64,000 bases of DNA from CANKHA01 sp963731585 (GCA_963731585.1 CAVSWC010000013.1:372001-436000); one strand, 5' to 3'. Shown: positions 27,921-37,176, counted from the stretch's first letter. The notes: generated by a model from the letters alone, not told the origin. Numbers and translations: made by a program.

Positions 27921-29183
27921 ATGGCCAAACGATCCGGAAACGCCGACCTGCCCTTGCATGGCGGGCATGTGCCGAAATGGCTGGCCGATCGCATGACACG
28001 GTTGGGCGCGGTCATGAGCCAAGCTATTGTGCATCATTACGGCCGAGACGAGTTGCTGCGGCGGCTGTCTAACCCTTTCTGGTTCCAGTCCTTCGGCGCG
28101 GTAATGGGCATGGATTGGCATTCCTCCGGCATAACCACCAGCGTGATGGGCGCGCTCAAGCGCGGGCTGGCGCCGATGCAAGGCGAACTCGGGATTTATG
28201 TCTGCGGCGGGCGCGGCAGGCATTCGCGCAAGACGCCGCAGGAACTCACTTCGATCGGCGAACGCGTCGGAATCGACGGCGCGGGCCTGGCGCGAGCGAG
28301 CCGGCTGGTAGCCAAGGTGGACTCCGCCGCGGTGCAGGACGGCTTCGATCTTTATCTGCACGGCTTCATCGTCACCGACGACGGGCATTGGGCGGTGGTG
28401 CAGCAAGGCATGAACGGCGCACGCAAGCAGGCGCGGCGCTATCACTGGCTGTCGGAAGGACTAACCAGTTTCGTGGACGATCCGCACAGCGCCATCGACG
28501 GCGAAGGGCAGGGACGGATCGTCAATCTGGCGGACCGCAGAGCCGCGGCCTCGCGCCGCGCGCAGCTTTCGATGCTGAGCGAGATCGGTCCCGACGGCAT
28601 CGCGCGGGAGTTGGCGGCGTTGGAAGGGGAAGTGGCGGAGCAGCTGCCGGACACGCAGCCGTTGCTGCCGCATCTGGTCATGCCGGAACATCATGACGTG
28701 CGAGCGAAAGACGTGGTCCCGCGTCGACTGCACGCCGCTTTCGCGGCGGCGGCGGACCGCGCGCCGCAGGATTTCCCCGAATTGCTGCTCACGCCAGGCG
28801 TTGGTGCGCGCACGGTAAAAGCATTGGCGATGGTGGCGGAAGTGGTGCATGGCGCGCCCTGCCGCTTCTCCGATCCCGCGCGCTTCTCATTTGCCCACGG
28901 CGGCAAGGACCGCCATCCCTATCCGGTGCCGCTGAAGGTCTATGACGAGACGATCAGAGTGCTGAAACAGGCGGTGCAGAAGGCCAAGCTCGGCCGCGAC
29001 GAAGAGCTCGGCGCGCTAAAGCGACTGGACGAACAGGCGCGCCTGCTGGAGCACCGTGCAACAGGGCCATCGGCCGAGAAAGTCATCGCCGACGAGATGG
29101 CGGCGTCGCCGGAATACGGCGGACGGAGCGTGTTTGGCTGGGAAGGGGCTCCAGCGGGTGCGAACAAAAAGGCGCGAGGATAA
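27921..29183 (+). CDS. DUF763 protein
   Basis: A 420-residue protein that I recognise as DUF763. MAKRSGNADLPLHGGHVPKW is the typical start. FQSFGAVMGMDWHSSGITTS, IYVCGGRGRHSRKTPQEL, GFDLYLHGFIVTDDGHWAVV and ARRYHWLSE are conserved, and ELLLTPGVGARTVKALAMVA is a helix-hairpin-helix motif, suggesting DNA or nucleotide binding. FSDPARFSFAHGGKDRHPYP ends the conserved part. The family is found in archaea and bacteria; no reaction is established to my knowledge. AAGAAG precedes ATG 27921. It stands alone between a divergent GYD gene and a histidine kinase. Confidence 0.85.
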   Translation: MAKRSGNADLPLHGGHVPKWLADRMTRLGAVMSQAIVHHYGRDELLRRLSNPFWFQSFGAVMGMDWHSSGITTSVMGALKRGLAPMQGELGIYVCGGRGRHSRKTPQELTSIGERVGIDGAGLARASRLVAKVDSAAVQDGFDLYLHGFIVTDDGHWAVVQQGMNGARKQARRYHWLSEGLTSFVDDPHSAIDGEGQGRIVNLADRRAAASRRAQLSMLSEIGPDGIARELAALEGEVAEQLPDTQPLLPHLVMPEHHDVRAKDVVPRRLHAAFAAAADRAPQDFPELLLTPGVGARTVKALAMVAEVVHGAPCRFSDPARFSFAHGGKDRHPYPVPLKVYDETIRVLKQAVQKAKLGRDEELGALKRLDEQARLLEHRATGPSAEKVIADEMAASPEYGGRSVFGWEGAPAGANKKARG

Positions 29184-29253
29184 GACGGCGGGTGTGTCCC
29201 CATAGCCGATTTCCCGATTGGTCGCGGGCAGTTCAAAGGCGCGCAGTGCGCGC

Positions 29254-29290
29254 GTTGTCGGGATGGCCGGGACAAGACCAGGCATGACGG
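29254..29290. repeat. intergenic palindromic repeat (REP-like)
   Basis: Read on the minus strand: CCGTCATGCCTGGTC, then TTGTCCCGGCCATCCCGAC. GGATGGCCGGGACAAG with its partly complementary other arm is a common intergenic repeat in Bradyrhizobium and relatives, as I recall it. It follows the DUF763 gene by 70 bases and may act as a weak terminator or mRNA stabiliser. Confidence 0.6.
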
Positions 29291-29355
29291 CGGAGTGATG
29301 CGTTCTCGCAATCCTCTATATTGTCTCGGATTTATGCCCCATAATCGACCGCTCC

Positions 29356-31077
29356 ATGCCTCCTGGGGGGAGGGCACCTTTGGGACGTCGCAGCCTCTCG
29401 ATCCGGCTTCATCTTGCCATTTACAGCGCGTTGATCGTTTTGCCCCTGCTCGCGGCCGGGCTGCTGATCGCCAAGCTCTATGTCGACCAGGCGCGCGAGG
29501 CGCTCACGATCCATGCGCACGACATCGTTGCTGACGCGACCGCAGCGATAGACCAGGAGCTCCATCGCTACAGGCTCGCGCTACAGGTATTGGCGTCCTC
29601 CGAGGCGCTCGCCGAAGGCAAGTTCGAGCAATTCTATCTGCGGGCAAAAGCACTCAGCCAGTCCGTGACCGACAGTGTCATCGCCCTGCGCCGGACCGAT
29701 GGGACCGCGATTTTTGTCACCAGCCTGCCTTTCGGCGCGCCTATCCCGAACATGACGGATCCGGGCCTGCGGGCAGCCGACCGGCTGGCAATCGAACACC
29801 GCAGTGCGGTGATCTCCGACTTGGTTTCCGGCCCTGTTCGCCCCAACGTTGTGGCGCTCGAGATGCCAGTGGTGGCGAACGGCAAGGTCGACTATCTGCT
29901 CACCCTGGCGATTTCTCCCAAGGGCGTGTTCGACATTCTTGCCGCGCAATGGCGGGGCTCGCGATGGCTGATGGGGGTCGTCGACAACAACGACAGGATC
30001 ATCGCGCGCAGCTGGGACAACGAGCGCTTCGCCGGGCAGAAGGCATCCGACGAGTTCCTCCGCAACACGCCAGCAAAGTCCGGCAACTTCATCGGTACGA
30101 CGTTGGAAGGCGTCACGGCTTTCAACGTCTATCAGCGCTCGGAGCTTTCCGGCTGGCGGATCGCCGCTGCAATTCCGCTCTCCGAGTTGGAGGCGCCGCT
30201 CTATCGCTCGCTTCTACTGCTGGCGATTGTCACCGCCTTAGGATTCTCGGCCTCGCTAATCCTCGCCTTTTTCTACGCGCGGGCGCTGGCGCGGCCGCTG
30301 CGCCAGTTGCGGGGCGTGGCGGAAGCGGGCGGCGGCAATACGAAAACCATCCGGACCGGCATCGCCGAGCTCGACGGCGTCACCGGCACCCTCATGCGAT
30401 CAATCATTGTGCTGAAGGATCGAGACCGCGCCCGCGCCAGGACGGTCAACGAGCTGAACCACCGTATGAAGAATATGCTCGCCATCATCCAGGCGATCGC
30501 GCATGAGACGCGGCGGCGCGCAACGTCGCTTGAGCAATTCGGCAAGGCGTTCGAAGGTCGCCTGATAGCGCTCGCCAGGTCGCATGAGGCGCTGGGCGAT
30601 CCCGAGTGGCACGGCGGCGACCTCGCCGCGCTGATCACCCAGTGTTGCAAACCGTTTTGCGATGAGACGAAACTCGAACTACAGGGTCCGCCGATCGAGC
30701 TGCCGCCCAAGGCGGCGGTTGGAATCGGCATGGTCATTCATGAGCTTGCGACCAACGCGGCGAAATACGGCGCGCTAAGCGTGCCAATCGGCAAAGTGAA
30801 GCTGCATTGGGATCTGCCGGAGGAAGACGGCTTGCGGATATTGCGGCTGCAATGGCAGGAACAGAACGGCCCGCCGAGGCCGTCAGCGCGCAAGGAAGGT
30901 TTCGGCAGCGTGCTGCTGCGCTCGATCATCGAACACGATCTCGGCGGCAGACTAGACATGATCTTCGCACGCGACGGGTTGTTGGTGATTGCCTGCATTC
31001 CGATGACCGCGCTGATGGGACCGTCAATCGTGCCGCAAGGCGACCCGCTCGAGGCGGCTGGACCGGAGCGGGGATAG
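29356..31077 (+). CDS. membrane sensor histidine kinase, HWE type
   Basis: A 573-residue kinase. Helix 1 is at residues 18-40 (LAIYSALIVLPLLAAGLLIA), a periplasmic Cache-like sensor domain spans about 45-275, and helix 2 is SLLLLAIVTALGFSASLILA, followed by a HAMP-like linker. The phosphoacceptor region VNELNHRMKNMLAIIQAIAH (His near residue 370) and the ATPase part GMVIHELATNAAKYGALS with LRLQWQEQNGPP (W-E pair) and EGFGSVLLRSIIEHDLGG identify the HWE/HisKA_2 group. These kinases act in light, stress or general stress (PhyR) signalling. No response regulator is adjacent, so it is an orphan. A link to the EcfG-like promoters of this window is speculative. Confidence 0.9.
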   Translation: MPPGGRAPLGRRSLSIRLHLAIYSALIVLPLLAAGLLIAKLYVDQAREALTIHAHDIVADATAAIDQELHRYRLALQVLASSEALAEGKFEQFYLRAKALSQSVTDSVIALRRTDGTAIFVTSLPFGAPIPNMTDPGLRAADRLAIEHRSAVISDLVSGPVRPNVVALEMPVVANGKVDYLLTLAISPKGVFDILAAQWRGSRWLMGVVDNNDRIIARSWDNERFAGQKASDEFLRNTPAKSGNFIGTTLEGVTAFNVYQRSELSGWRIAAAIPLSELEAPLYRSLLLLAIVTALGFSASLILAFFYARALARPLRQLRGVAEAGGGNTKTIRTGIAELDGVTGTLMRSIIVLKDRDRARARTVNELNHRMKNMLAIIQAIAHETRRRATSLEQFGKAFEGRLIALARSHEALGDPEWHGGDLAALITQCCKPFCDETKLELQGPPIELPPKAAVGIGMVIHELATNAAKYGALSVPIGKVKLHWDLPEEDGLRILRLQWQEQNGPPRPSARKEGFGSVLLRSIIEHDLGGRLDMIFARDGLLVIACIPMTALMGPSIVPQGDPLEAAGPERG

Positions 31078-31230
31078 CGGGCCGCAGAGTTGGGCCTTTG
31101 CAGCACGTCGGCTTCACCGGGCGAGGATCGCGTGCGGCGTCGCGCTGCCTGCGTATCGCCAGAGCAAAAGACTACCGAAGCGGCCGCGCGAGCGAACTAC
31201 GACGTCACGCCGGGAGACCGCTGTGAAAGC

Positions 31231-31527
31231 TCAATCACATACCTGGATCCGCGGACGGATCCATGCGCCGCGATAGCCGTCCCACACGGGGGCGCCGCGC
31301 GTCCAATAGCAGCCTGCCGCCATCGGCGCAGGCGGACCCATCTCTACCTCGACCGGGACAGGCTCATAATAAAAGCGCGGCTGGGCTACGGCTGCGCCGA
31401 TAAGCGTGCCGGCGGCGAACCCGCCCAACAGCCCGACGGCCACTCCGTTTCCGGCAAACGCTTTTTGGCTGGGAGAAAGGATCGCGAGGACCGCGACCGT
31501 CACGCACGCAATACCGAGTCGCCTCAT
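31231..31527 (-). CDS. small secreted protein with glycine-zipper-like helix
   Basis: A 98-residue protein: signal peptide (LGIACVTVAVLAILSPSQKAFA), then GVAVGLLGGFAAGTLIGAAVA, a glycine-zipper-like hydrophobic segment, and a Pro/Tyr/Trp-rich C-terminus with CYWTRGAPVWDGYRGAWI and two cysteines. Proteins of this build are frequent in Bradyrhizobiaceae; function unknown. GGAGAG stands 7 bases before ATG 31527. It is convergent to the kinase gene. Confidence 0.7.
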   Translation of the reverse strand: MRRLGIACVTVAVLAILSPSQKAFAGNGVAVGLLGGFAAGTLIGAAVAQPRFYYEPVPVEVEMGPPAPMAAGCYWTRGAPVWDGYRGAWIRPRIQVCD

Positions 31528-31824
31528 GTCACACTCTCCACTCTTTCAAGGTTGAGAGATCGTTGCAACAATCTGTTAACGAATCGTAACAGGCCCAGCG
31601 GCCGTGCTGCGGAGCCGGGCGGTCGGGCTGCAACCAGCGCGGAGGTTTGCGCTGCGGCTAAGGAAAGCCCCGCTCGAGCTAATGAGCTGCACGCAGAATA
31701 CGGATCGCTAGCGTTGGGCCTGCGTCATAGCCCGCCTTTTCGTCATTTCGCCCCGGGAGTTGGGAACGGGTCGTTGGCTTTAAGGAAATTGCGCCGTCGC
31801 GCCGCCGCCCAGCGACTCTGCGCC
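31528..31824. other. intergenic region
   Basis: About 300 bases. The first 70 bases are AT-rich (CAACAATCTGTTAACGAATCG) and probably hold the promoter of the small secreted protein. The remainder is GC-rich and shows no supported gene; a plus-strand frame crosses it but only as part of the antisense of neighbouring genes. Confidence 0.4.
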
Positions 31825-33321
31825 TCAGAACGACAGGGTGACCAATTTGGCGCGGGCAGCCGCGGGCTCGGACCCGTTGGCACAGAATACGCGGATCGGA
31901 AGCTTGATTTGATTGGCGTGGTAAGTGGCTTTCGGGGTGATCGTGAGGCGTATTTTTTTCGCATCGCCCGCCGGAATATCAAATGCCTCGTTGACAGCGC
32001 CTCGCGGAATTCCGCCCACGGTGACCTGAAAGCGCGAGACGGCGGCAAGCGGCGCATCGGGGGCAACCGAACAACCGATCGCCGATGTGATGCCGGTGTT
32101 GCGCACCACGACATCGAAGTTAGCCGGTACGCTCGGCGTCGCAGTCGCAGAGGGCGGCGTCACGGAGGTCGTCAAATCGCTTGATGCCGGCATCGCGCCG
32201 ACCATGAATACATGCTCGGCGGTTTTGCCTTCGAGTTGAACCTGCACCTTCCAGCGGCCTTTCGGTGCGCTTGGCGGAAGATCGATTTGCCCGTACCAGT
32301 AAGTAAATGGTTCTACCAGCGAAAGTTGGCCCGACGTCCAGCTTTCAAATATTGTGCCGTCCGGCTGCAGAACCTTGAAATTGAGCGGAGTCGCGGGCGT
32401 TTGATCGCGAACATAGGCAGCCACCCACACCCGTGCTCCCGTCGTGAAGCGGTCGGAATAGCCAGGGTCTGGATTGGAGCAAAAAGCCAGATGTGCACTG
32501 GGGGGAACAACCTTGTGCGTCGCGATGCGGATGATCTCGGTATCCAATTTTTCCGGTTGATGCCTCCACAGCGTTTTCGTCGCGCCACAGGTCCCGGCAA
32601 ACGGATCCACCGTTTGCCCGTTGATGAAGCCAGAAGCGGTGCGTAATTCGAAGTGAAGATGAGGCAGAAGTGAGGTGCCGGAACTCCCGACCAGACCCAG
32701 AACGTCGCCGGCCGCAACACGGCTGCCGACTGAAGGCGCAGTCACGGAACCTTTTTTCATGTGAAAATAGTAGGCGAAATGCCCGTCGTCCTGCTCGATC
32801 ACGACGTAATTTCCGGCCGAGGCGCCGGTCAAGCTGCACTGCCTATCGAAGTTTCCGTCGTTCTTGTTGATGATCCTTCCCGGCGCCGCTGCGACGACCT
32901 CCGCTTCCTTGCCATCCATCATGCGCCACCAGAACGGACTCAACACAAAATCGGTCCCGTTATGACCTTCATAGGTGCGCCTGCCGCAGGTAAAGTCCTT
33001 GAGCTTTGCCGTTCCAGCAAGGTCGACGTAGTTGGCGATGTGATGCCCGGAGATCGCCTTGGACTGAGCGCGCAGGCGCACGGGGAACTGCAGAATTGCC
33101 GTGCCTGCCCGCGCGGCCGTAACGGGCGCAAGCGCTTTGGAGCGAGCAACGCTCGCGCGATGCACCGCGTCGATCTCGGCGTGGTTGCTGTCTAGGGGCC
33201 CGAGCTGAACCGGCCCGCCGCCGACGCTGGACAGCTGGGCGGCTGCCGGGCTCGTCAGCAGGACAAGAGCTATCGCAGTGTTACGCAAGACGTTTTGCAC
33301 CACGGCATCATTATCGAACAT
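31825..33321 (-). CDS. M23-family metallopeptidase
   Basis: A 498-residue exported protein: signal peptide (VLRNTAIALVLLTSPAAAQ), a unique N-terminal part, then a LytM/M23 domain with YEGHNGTDFVL (zinc His and Asp), VVIEQDDGHFAYYFHMKKGS, VAAGDVLGLVGSSGTSLLPH and HLHFEL. The last 230 residues hold beta-rich, Ig/CARDB-like segments (GRWKVQVQLEGKTAEHVFMV and FDVVVRNTGITSAIGCSV), an extension beyond the usual peptidase. M23 enzymes cleave peptidoglycan cross-bridges or activate amidases. ATG 33321 gives a better signal peptide than ATG 33369. The gene begins 145 bases from the next gene on the same strand. Confidence 0.88.
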   Translation of the reverse strand: MFDNDAVVQNVLRNTAIALVLLTSPAAAQLSSVGGGPVQLGPLDSNHAEIDAVHRASVARSKALAPVTAARAGTAILQFPVRLRAQSKAISGHHIANYVDLAGTAKLKDFTCGRRTYEGHNGTDFVLSPFWWRMMDGKEAEVVAAAPGRIINKNDGNFDRQCSLTGASAGNYVVIEQDDGHFAYYFHMKKGSVTAPSVGSRVAAGDVLGLVGSSGTSLLPHLHFELRTASGFINGQTVDPFAGTCGATKTLWRHQPEKLDTEIIRIATHKVVPPSAHLAFCSNPDPGYSDRFTTGARVWVAAYVRDQTPATPLNFKVLQPDGTIFESWTSGQLSLVEPFTYWYGQIDLPPSAPKGRWKVQVQLEGKTAEHVFMVGAMPASSDLTTSVTPPSATATPSVPANFDVVVRNTGITSAIGCSVAPDAPLAAVSRFQVTVGGIPRGAVNEAFDIPAGDAKKIRLTITPKATYHANQIKLPIRVFCANGSEPAAARAKLVTLSF

Positions 33322-33466
33322 ACCTAACCCGGCTTGCGCAGCTGCCCATGAGAAAGGCGCTATTCGCAATTGTTCTGCGTAATGATGATTTTAGTGTTAC
33401 CGGTTAGTTACCGGCCCTGATCGTACAGCAATCCCTGGCTGAGAACGCGCCGCTATCTTGCGACGT

Positions 33467-33853
33467 TCATGCAACACAAACATACTGCGAGCCGCTCATC
33501 CCAATTCGCCGGGCCGCTCCGATCGCCATGTCCAGCCGGGCACCCACGCGATAGGCAATTCCCCACGGCCCGGTGTCGTTGATCCTTACAACGACGGAAC
33601 GGCCGTTTTTGGGGTTTGTCACCGTCAGGCTCGTCCCGATCGGCCAGGTGCGCGCGGCTGCGGTATTGCCGTTAGGATCAAATCGTTCGCCGCTGGCCGT
33701 GCGCTTTCCAACCCAATAATAGCTGGCGAGGATTTCTTGCCCGGCGCAGTTCCCCGTCCGCTTGACGTATTTATGGACAGAACTCCATCCCGCTGCATTT
33801 GCTGAGGCGACTGTCAGGATGAGGAAAAACGTGACACCGGCGGCGGTTTTCAT
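33467..33853 (-). CDS. RlpA-like double-psi beta-barrel protein
   Basis: A 128-residue secreted protein: signal peptide (GVTFFLILTVASANA), then an RlpA-type domain with EILASYYWVGKRTASGERFD, GTSLTVTNPKNGRSVVVRIN and DTGPWGIAYRVGARLDM. RlpA domains cleave or bind denuded glycan at septa. This copy has Thr in place of Arg in the usual NDRGPF (NDTGPW), and lacks a SPOR domain, so catalytic competence is uncertain. AGAGGACG precedes ATG 33853. Two further RlpA-like proteins are at 37347 and 43842. Confidence 0.85.
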   Translation of the reverse strand: MKTAAGVTFFLILTVASANAAGWSSVHKYVKRTGNCAGQEILASYYWVGKRTASGERFDPNGNTAAARTWPIGTSLTVTNPKNGRSVVVRINDTGPWGIAYRVGARLDMAIGAARRIGMSGSQYVCVA

Positions 33854-34198
33854 GCGAGCGTCCTCTGGTCCATGCAAGATAGAATTTTGTTACAATTTGA
33901 GCTGTTTTGCTCGCGCGAGAAGGCGGCAGAAAAGAGGCGCGGGCGGGCCGTGGGGGCTGGATCGGTGGCGGATTACGCCGGCGAGGGACCTATTTTTCAC
34001 TACTAAACAAACATTTGGTGGCGCCAGAAGGCGCACGGATTGCCGCCCGGGGGAACCGGAACGCGTGGAAGTGTCGCAGGTTGTGCGAGCAACAACTGGC
34101 GACAGTGGATAGCCTTGACGCAGGCTATGGCCGGATCGTCGACTGGATCATCCGCGCGCGGCTATTCCCGTTGCGCGCCGGCTTTTCTCTGAATCGTT
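33854..34198. other. 345-base intergenic region
   Basis: No convincing gene. The part next to the RlpA-like start is AT-rich (AGAATTTTGTTACAATTTGAG), a likely promoter. A plus-strand frame at 33907-34311 has a basic, low-complexity product and no ribosome-binding site, and I do not call it. Confidence 0.4.
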
Positions 34199-34471
34199 TC
34201 AGCGGTTGCCGGCAGCAGTCGGGCCATAGGTGCTGCTATATGTGCCACTATTTGTGCCGGTATACGCAGGAGGTGGCGGGGGCGCTCCGATTTGTCCGGC
34301 ATAGGGATTGATGTTCGGCCCGGCAGTCGTGGTGCTGTAGCTATTCGCCGGTGCGGTACGATACTGCGGCTGAATATTCCTGCGGGTGTCGAACGGTCGG
34401 TCGAAGGTCTGTGCGAAAGCCGAACCGCTCAGCACGACGAGCGCAAGGGCCGCTCCGATTTGTATGAGCAT
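34199..34471 (-). CDS. small secreted Pro/Thr/Ser/Tyr-rich protein
   Basis: A 90-residue protein with signal peptide (IGAALALVVLSGSAFAQ) and a mature region of low complexity (YSTTTAGPNINPYAGQIG, then APPPPPAYTGTNSGTYSS), probably disordered. ATG 34471 is selected because GGAGCAACGTC precedes it; the upstream frame to 34507 has no such site. Function unknown. It lies downstream of the Crp/Fnr gene on the same strand, 126 bases away. Confidence 0.6.
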   Translation of the reverse strand: MLIQIGAALALVVLSGSAFAQTFDRPFDTRRNIQPQYRTAPANSYSTTTAGPNINPYAGQIGAPPPPPAYTGTNSGTYSSTYGPTAAGNR

Positions 34472-34597
34472 GACGTTGCTCCTGTTGGAAGCATGATGGC
34501 CTTGCATTGAAGACCCGCGATAAGGGTAATCCCGCGCCGGGCTGGAAGCAAAGGCCGGTTGCCTGCGCAGACGGGAGGGAACCGAAGCGGCAATTCG

Positions 34598-35311
34598 CTA
34601 TGCCGTGGTACGGCCAAGCAGCCGCGCTTCCTGGCTTTTGAACGCGCGATAACATTCGCAAGCGGAATCCTGCAGTCCTTCGAGATCCATGATGTCGACC
34701 CGGCCCCTGCGGTATTTGATCAGCTTCGCCTCTTTCAAGCGGCTGGCCACCAAGGTGACGCTGGTTCGTCGTACGCCGAGCATTTGCGCCACAAATTCCT
34801 GGGTGAGGGGAAGGAAATCGCTTTCTACAACGTCGCGCGAGCGCAAAAGCCAGCGGCACAAACGCTCTTCCACGGTATGGGTGGCATTGCAGGCTGCCGA
34901 TTGTTGCGCCTGCACCAGGAGCAGCTGGTCGTATTGATATAAGACGGCGCGAAGAGACGCGCTTTGCCGCGCGGCCGATTGTATCGCCGCCACTCCGACG
35001 ACGGAGGCCTGGCCGGCGACCTGGACCACGGCCTGATTGATCGCTGTTGCGCTGTCGAGGGCGGCGGGCGTCCCGACGACGCCGTCGCGTCCGATCATTC
35101 CGGCTTCGACGATTTCCCCACCGCCAAGCGGCACGACCAGCGAAATGGCACCATTCAAGGGAAAATAGATGCGGTCGATCTCGCCGCCGGTTTCAAAAAG
35201 CACCGCCGCATGCCTGAGTTCGACGCTGCGCAGATGCGGCGCAAACAGTTCGTAATCCGAGGGTGAAAGCGATTGCAGGAAGCGGTTGGCTGATCTGGAA
35301 TTTTGGTGCAC
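34598..35311 (-). CDS. Crp/Fnr-family transcription regulator
   Basis: A 237-residue regulator. The N-terminal cyclic-nucleotide-binding-like barrel includes VLFETGGEIDRIYFPLNGAI and VEAGMIGRDGVVG; the dimerisation helix follows; and LTQEFVAQMLGVRRTSVTLV is the winged helix-turn-helix. The lack of FNR-type N-terminal cysteines and of the Crp cAMP residues (the barrel loop GRDGVVG replaces the GELA phosphate cassette) puts it in the group of unknown effector common in Rhizobiales. FLPLTQEFVAQMLGVRRTSV is also shared by that group. Target genes are not evident; the small secreted protein gene downstream may be one. Confidence 0.9.
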   Translation of the reverse strand: MHQNSRSANRFLQSLSPSDYELFAPHLRSVELRHAAVLFETGGEIDRIYFPLNGAISLVVPLGGGEIVEAGMIGRDGVVGTPAALDSATAINQAVVQVAGQASVVGVAAIQSAARQSASLRAVLYQYDQLLLVQAQQSAACNATHTVEERLCRWLLRSRDVVESDFLPLTQEFVAQMLGVRRTSVTLVASRLKEAKLIKYRRGRVDIMDLEGLQDSACECYRAFKSQEARLLGRTTA

Positions 35312-35535
35312 GAGCGCTCCTCAGCAGCAGGCGGGAGCACATCGGCGTCTCTCTCAGTCACCAACAGCCCATTTCTCGCGTCCGCGAGGACCGAGTTATA
35401 GGACGCCGGCCTTGGCCCGGTCTGTTGGGCATCGCACAAAGCGCAGGACTTTGCGCTCCAGACCGCGTAAAATTCAGTTGGCAAGGGACATGCGCCGCGC
35501 CTCTTTGCAGCGGCCGCCTAGCGGAACCAGACAGA

Positions 35536-35703
35536 TTATTCGGCGGCCCTGAGCTCGCTCGCCTGCCGGGCGAGCGTGCGCCATCGCTCGGCGAGCGCGC
35601 CATAAGCGGCCCGGACCTCGGCGCGTGTGGCGCGCTGCGCCTCCGCCTCGCATTTTTCGGCTTCGACGAGGTAGGCGGCGGGCTTATGGGGGTCTATGAG
35701 CAT
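35536..35703 (-). CDS. 55-aa helical miniprotein
   Basis: An unbroken frame from ATG 35703 to TAA 35538-35536 encodes MLIDPHKPAAYLVEAE, followed by a single long amphipathic Ala/Glu/Arg helix and ending ASELRAAE. Charge pattern, high helix content and absence of rare codons resemble the many 50-80-residue helical proteins of Bradyrhizobium-type genomes. No strong ribosome-binding site is visible (GATGATGCGGG upstream). It fills most of an otherwise empty gap of 500 bases between the Crp/Fnr gene and the next gene on the same strand. Function unknown. Confidence 0.5.
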   Translation of the reverse strand: MLIDPHKPAAYLVEAEKCEAEAQRATRAEVRAAYGALAERWRTLARQASELRAAE

Positions 35704-35823
35704 CCCGCATCATCGGCACAATTTGTCCGGTATGCGACTCAAATGAAAGTGAACATCATGAGCAGATGGCATGGTCGGCCGCGACAGCGGTACGCCCGCG
35801 GCGCTTGATGCAAGCCAGGCTGC

Positions 35824-36156
35824 CTATTTTCCCAGCGGCTGGTCCAGATAAGACCTGTCGGGCGGGTTGCTCATGCAAGCCTGCTCGACGTTCCGCCGGA
35901 AGATTTCGTCCTTCCGGTGTTGCAGCGCTAGAAAACCCACTGTTCCGCCCGGCATCACGCCGGCAAATATGTAAGCCTCTGGGCTTTGGTCGAGGAGGCC
36001 GTTCTTATAGTTCTTCGCCTTCTCGCGCATGCTGAGGCACGCTGGCGAGTTGTATTTCGGATCCTTGGGTGAAAGCTGCACCTGGAATTCCTGCGCTATC
36101 GCCGCAGGACTGCTCAAGCTCACGGCACAAACGGCCACCAACAATATTCTGCGCAT
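35824..36156 (-). CDS. small periplasmic protein, unknown
   Basis: A 110-residue protein: signal peptide (ILLVAVCAVSLSSPAAIAQ), mature part with FQVQLSPKDPKYNSPACLSM, a helix SMREKAKNYKNGL and a second cysteine in VEQACMSNPPDRSYLDQPLG. Two cysteines could form a disulfide in the periplasm. The frame is open upstream to 36357, but ATG 36156, with GGGGGG ahead of it and a signal peptide following, is the better start. No named family. Confidence 0.65.
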   Translation of the reverse strand: MRRILLVAVCAVSLSSPAAIAQEFQVQLSPKDPKYNSPACLSMREKAKNYKNGLLDQSPEAYIFAGVMPGGTVGFLALQHRKDEIFRRNVEQACMSNPPDRSYLDQPLGK

Positions 36157-36603
36157 GAAGCCCCCCATAGCTGTCCGGATCATCCGACATACGGGCTGCA
36201 GAGGCAACTGACGTATACAAGCGATTTCCGCAATCCACCGGGCTAGACGCGGAGCGCGAAAGGGCCTTCGCCGAGGGCAAGCGGTTTGTGTGCAATGCAG
36301 ATCGTCAAATCGATGCTGACGACACCGTGGCGCGGGGACGGGCGAACCGACCCCCAAAAAACACGAAACCCCGCCATCTCCGGCAGGGCTGTTTCAATAA
36401 AACCAAAGTTCCAGAAAAACAAAGACCGATCGTTGAGCCTTGAGGCCGCTCAATTCTTCTTTTCGCTAAAGCTTCCCGACTTCCCAGTACATCCGTGGCA
36501 AAGGCGAAGTGCTCTAGAATTTATATAGACCTCGACAGCGGTTATTTCAAGGCCCGGGAGAGGCTCATTCGAAACCAATCGGAGATGGTGGCGTTGGCCT
36601 GCC
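36157..36603. other. 447-base intergenic region
   Basis: No gene seen. At 36366-36397 an imperfect palindrome (GAAACCCCGCC facing GGCAGGGCTGTTTC) looks like a weak terminator or small structured RNA. Further on, AGAATTTATATAGACC near 36516 is the most promoter-like AT-rich stretch before alkB. Confidence 0.35.
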
Positions 36604-37176
36604 GTGAATTCTGCGCAGCCAAGCCTGTTTGGTGAGAGCCCGGAGCTTCCGGACGGCATGGCCTATGCCGAAGAGATCATCACGCATACGGAAGAGAACC
36701 GGCTCACCCATTTTATAGCGGCGCTGCCGCTCAAGCCTTTCGAATTCGTCGGCGGGCTGAAGGGTAACCGCAGGGTGATCTTCTTCGGCTTCCGCTACGA
36801 CTGGGGCGCGCACAAGCTGGAGCCGGCCGAGGAGATTCCGGCGCCGCTGCTTTTGTTGCGCGAGCAGGCGGCTGCCTTCGCCGGCATTGAGCCGGAGCGG
36901 TTGCAGCAGGTGCTGGTCACGGAATATGCGCGGGGCGCCGGGATCGGCTGGCACAAGGACCGGCCGCAATTCGACCAGGTGATCGGCGTCTCGTTACTGG
37001 CGCCTTGCCTGTTCCGGCTGCGCCGGAAGGCCGGCTCAACATGGGAGCGTAAATCCTTCACCGCGCAGCCGCGCTCGGCCTATCTGCTCTCGGGCGCCGC
37101 CCGCCACGGTTGGGAACACAGCATCCCTGCGCTGAAGGAGCTTAGATACTCCGTGACGTTCCGGAGCTTTAGGTGA
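36604..37176 (+). CDS. alkB: AlkB-like 2-oxoglutarate/Fe(II)-dependent dioxygenase
   Basis: A 190-residue enzyme of the AlkB family, which removes alkyl groups from DNA or RNA bases by oxidative demethylation. VLVTEYARGAGIGWHKDRPQ contains the HxD iron ligands (HKD), RHGWEHSIPALKELRYSVTF gives the distal His and the 2-oxoglutarate-binding Arg pair. The N-terminal nucleotide-recognition lid includes FEFVGGLKGNRRVIFFGFRY. Length is typical for the short bacterial type. Start GTG 36604 is the first in frame after a stop; ATG 36658 is possible. The gene stands alone and no Ada-type regulator is near. It is the second base-damage repair gene of the window besides the nuclease fusion at 3916. Confidence 0.88.
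   Translation: MNSAQPSLFGESPELPDGMAYAEEIITHTEENRLTHFIAALPLKPFEFVGGLKGNRRVIFFGFRYDWGAHKLEPAEEIPAPLLLLREQAAAFAGIEPERLQQVLVTEYARGAGIGWHKDRPQFDQVIGVSLLAPCLFRLRRKAGSTWERKSFTAQPRSAYLLSGAARHGWEHSIPALKELRYSVTFRSFR

Noticed and set aside
31090..32184. 364-codon plus-strand frame
   Set aside because: It runs antisense to the small secreted protein and the M23 peptidase; Arg/Ala-rich with no start signal.
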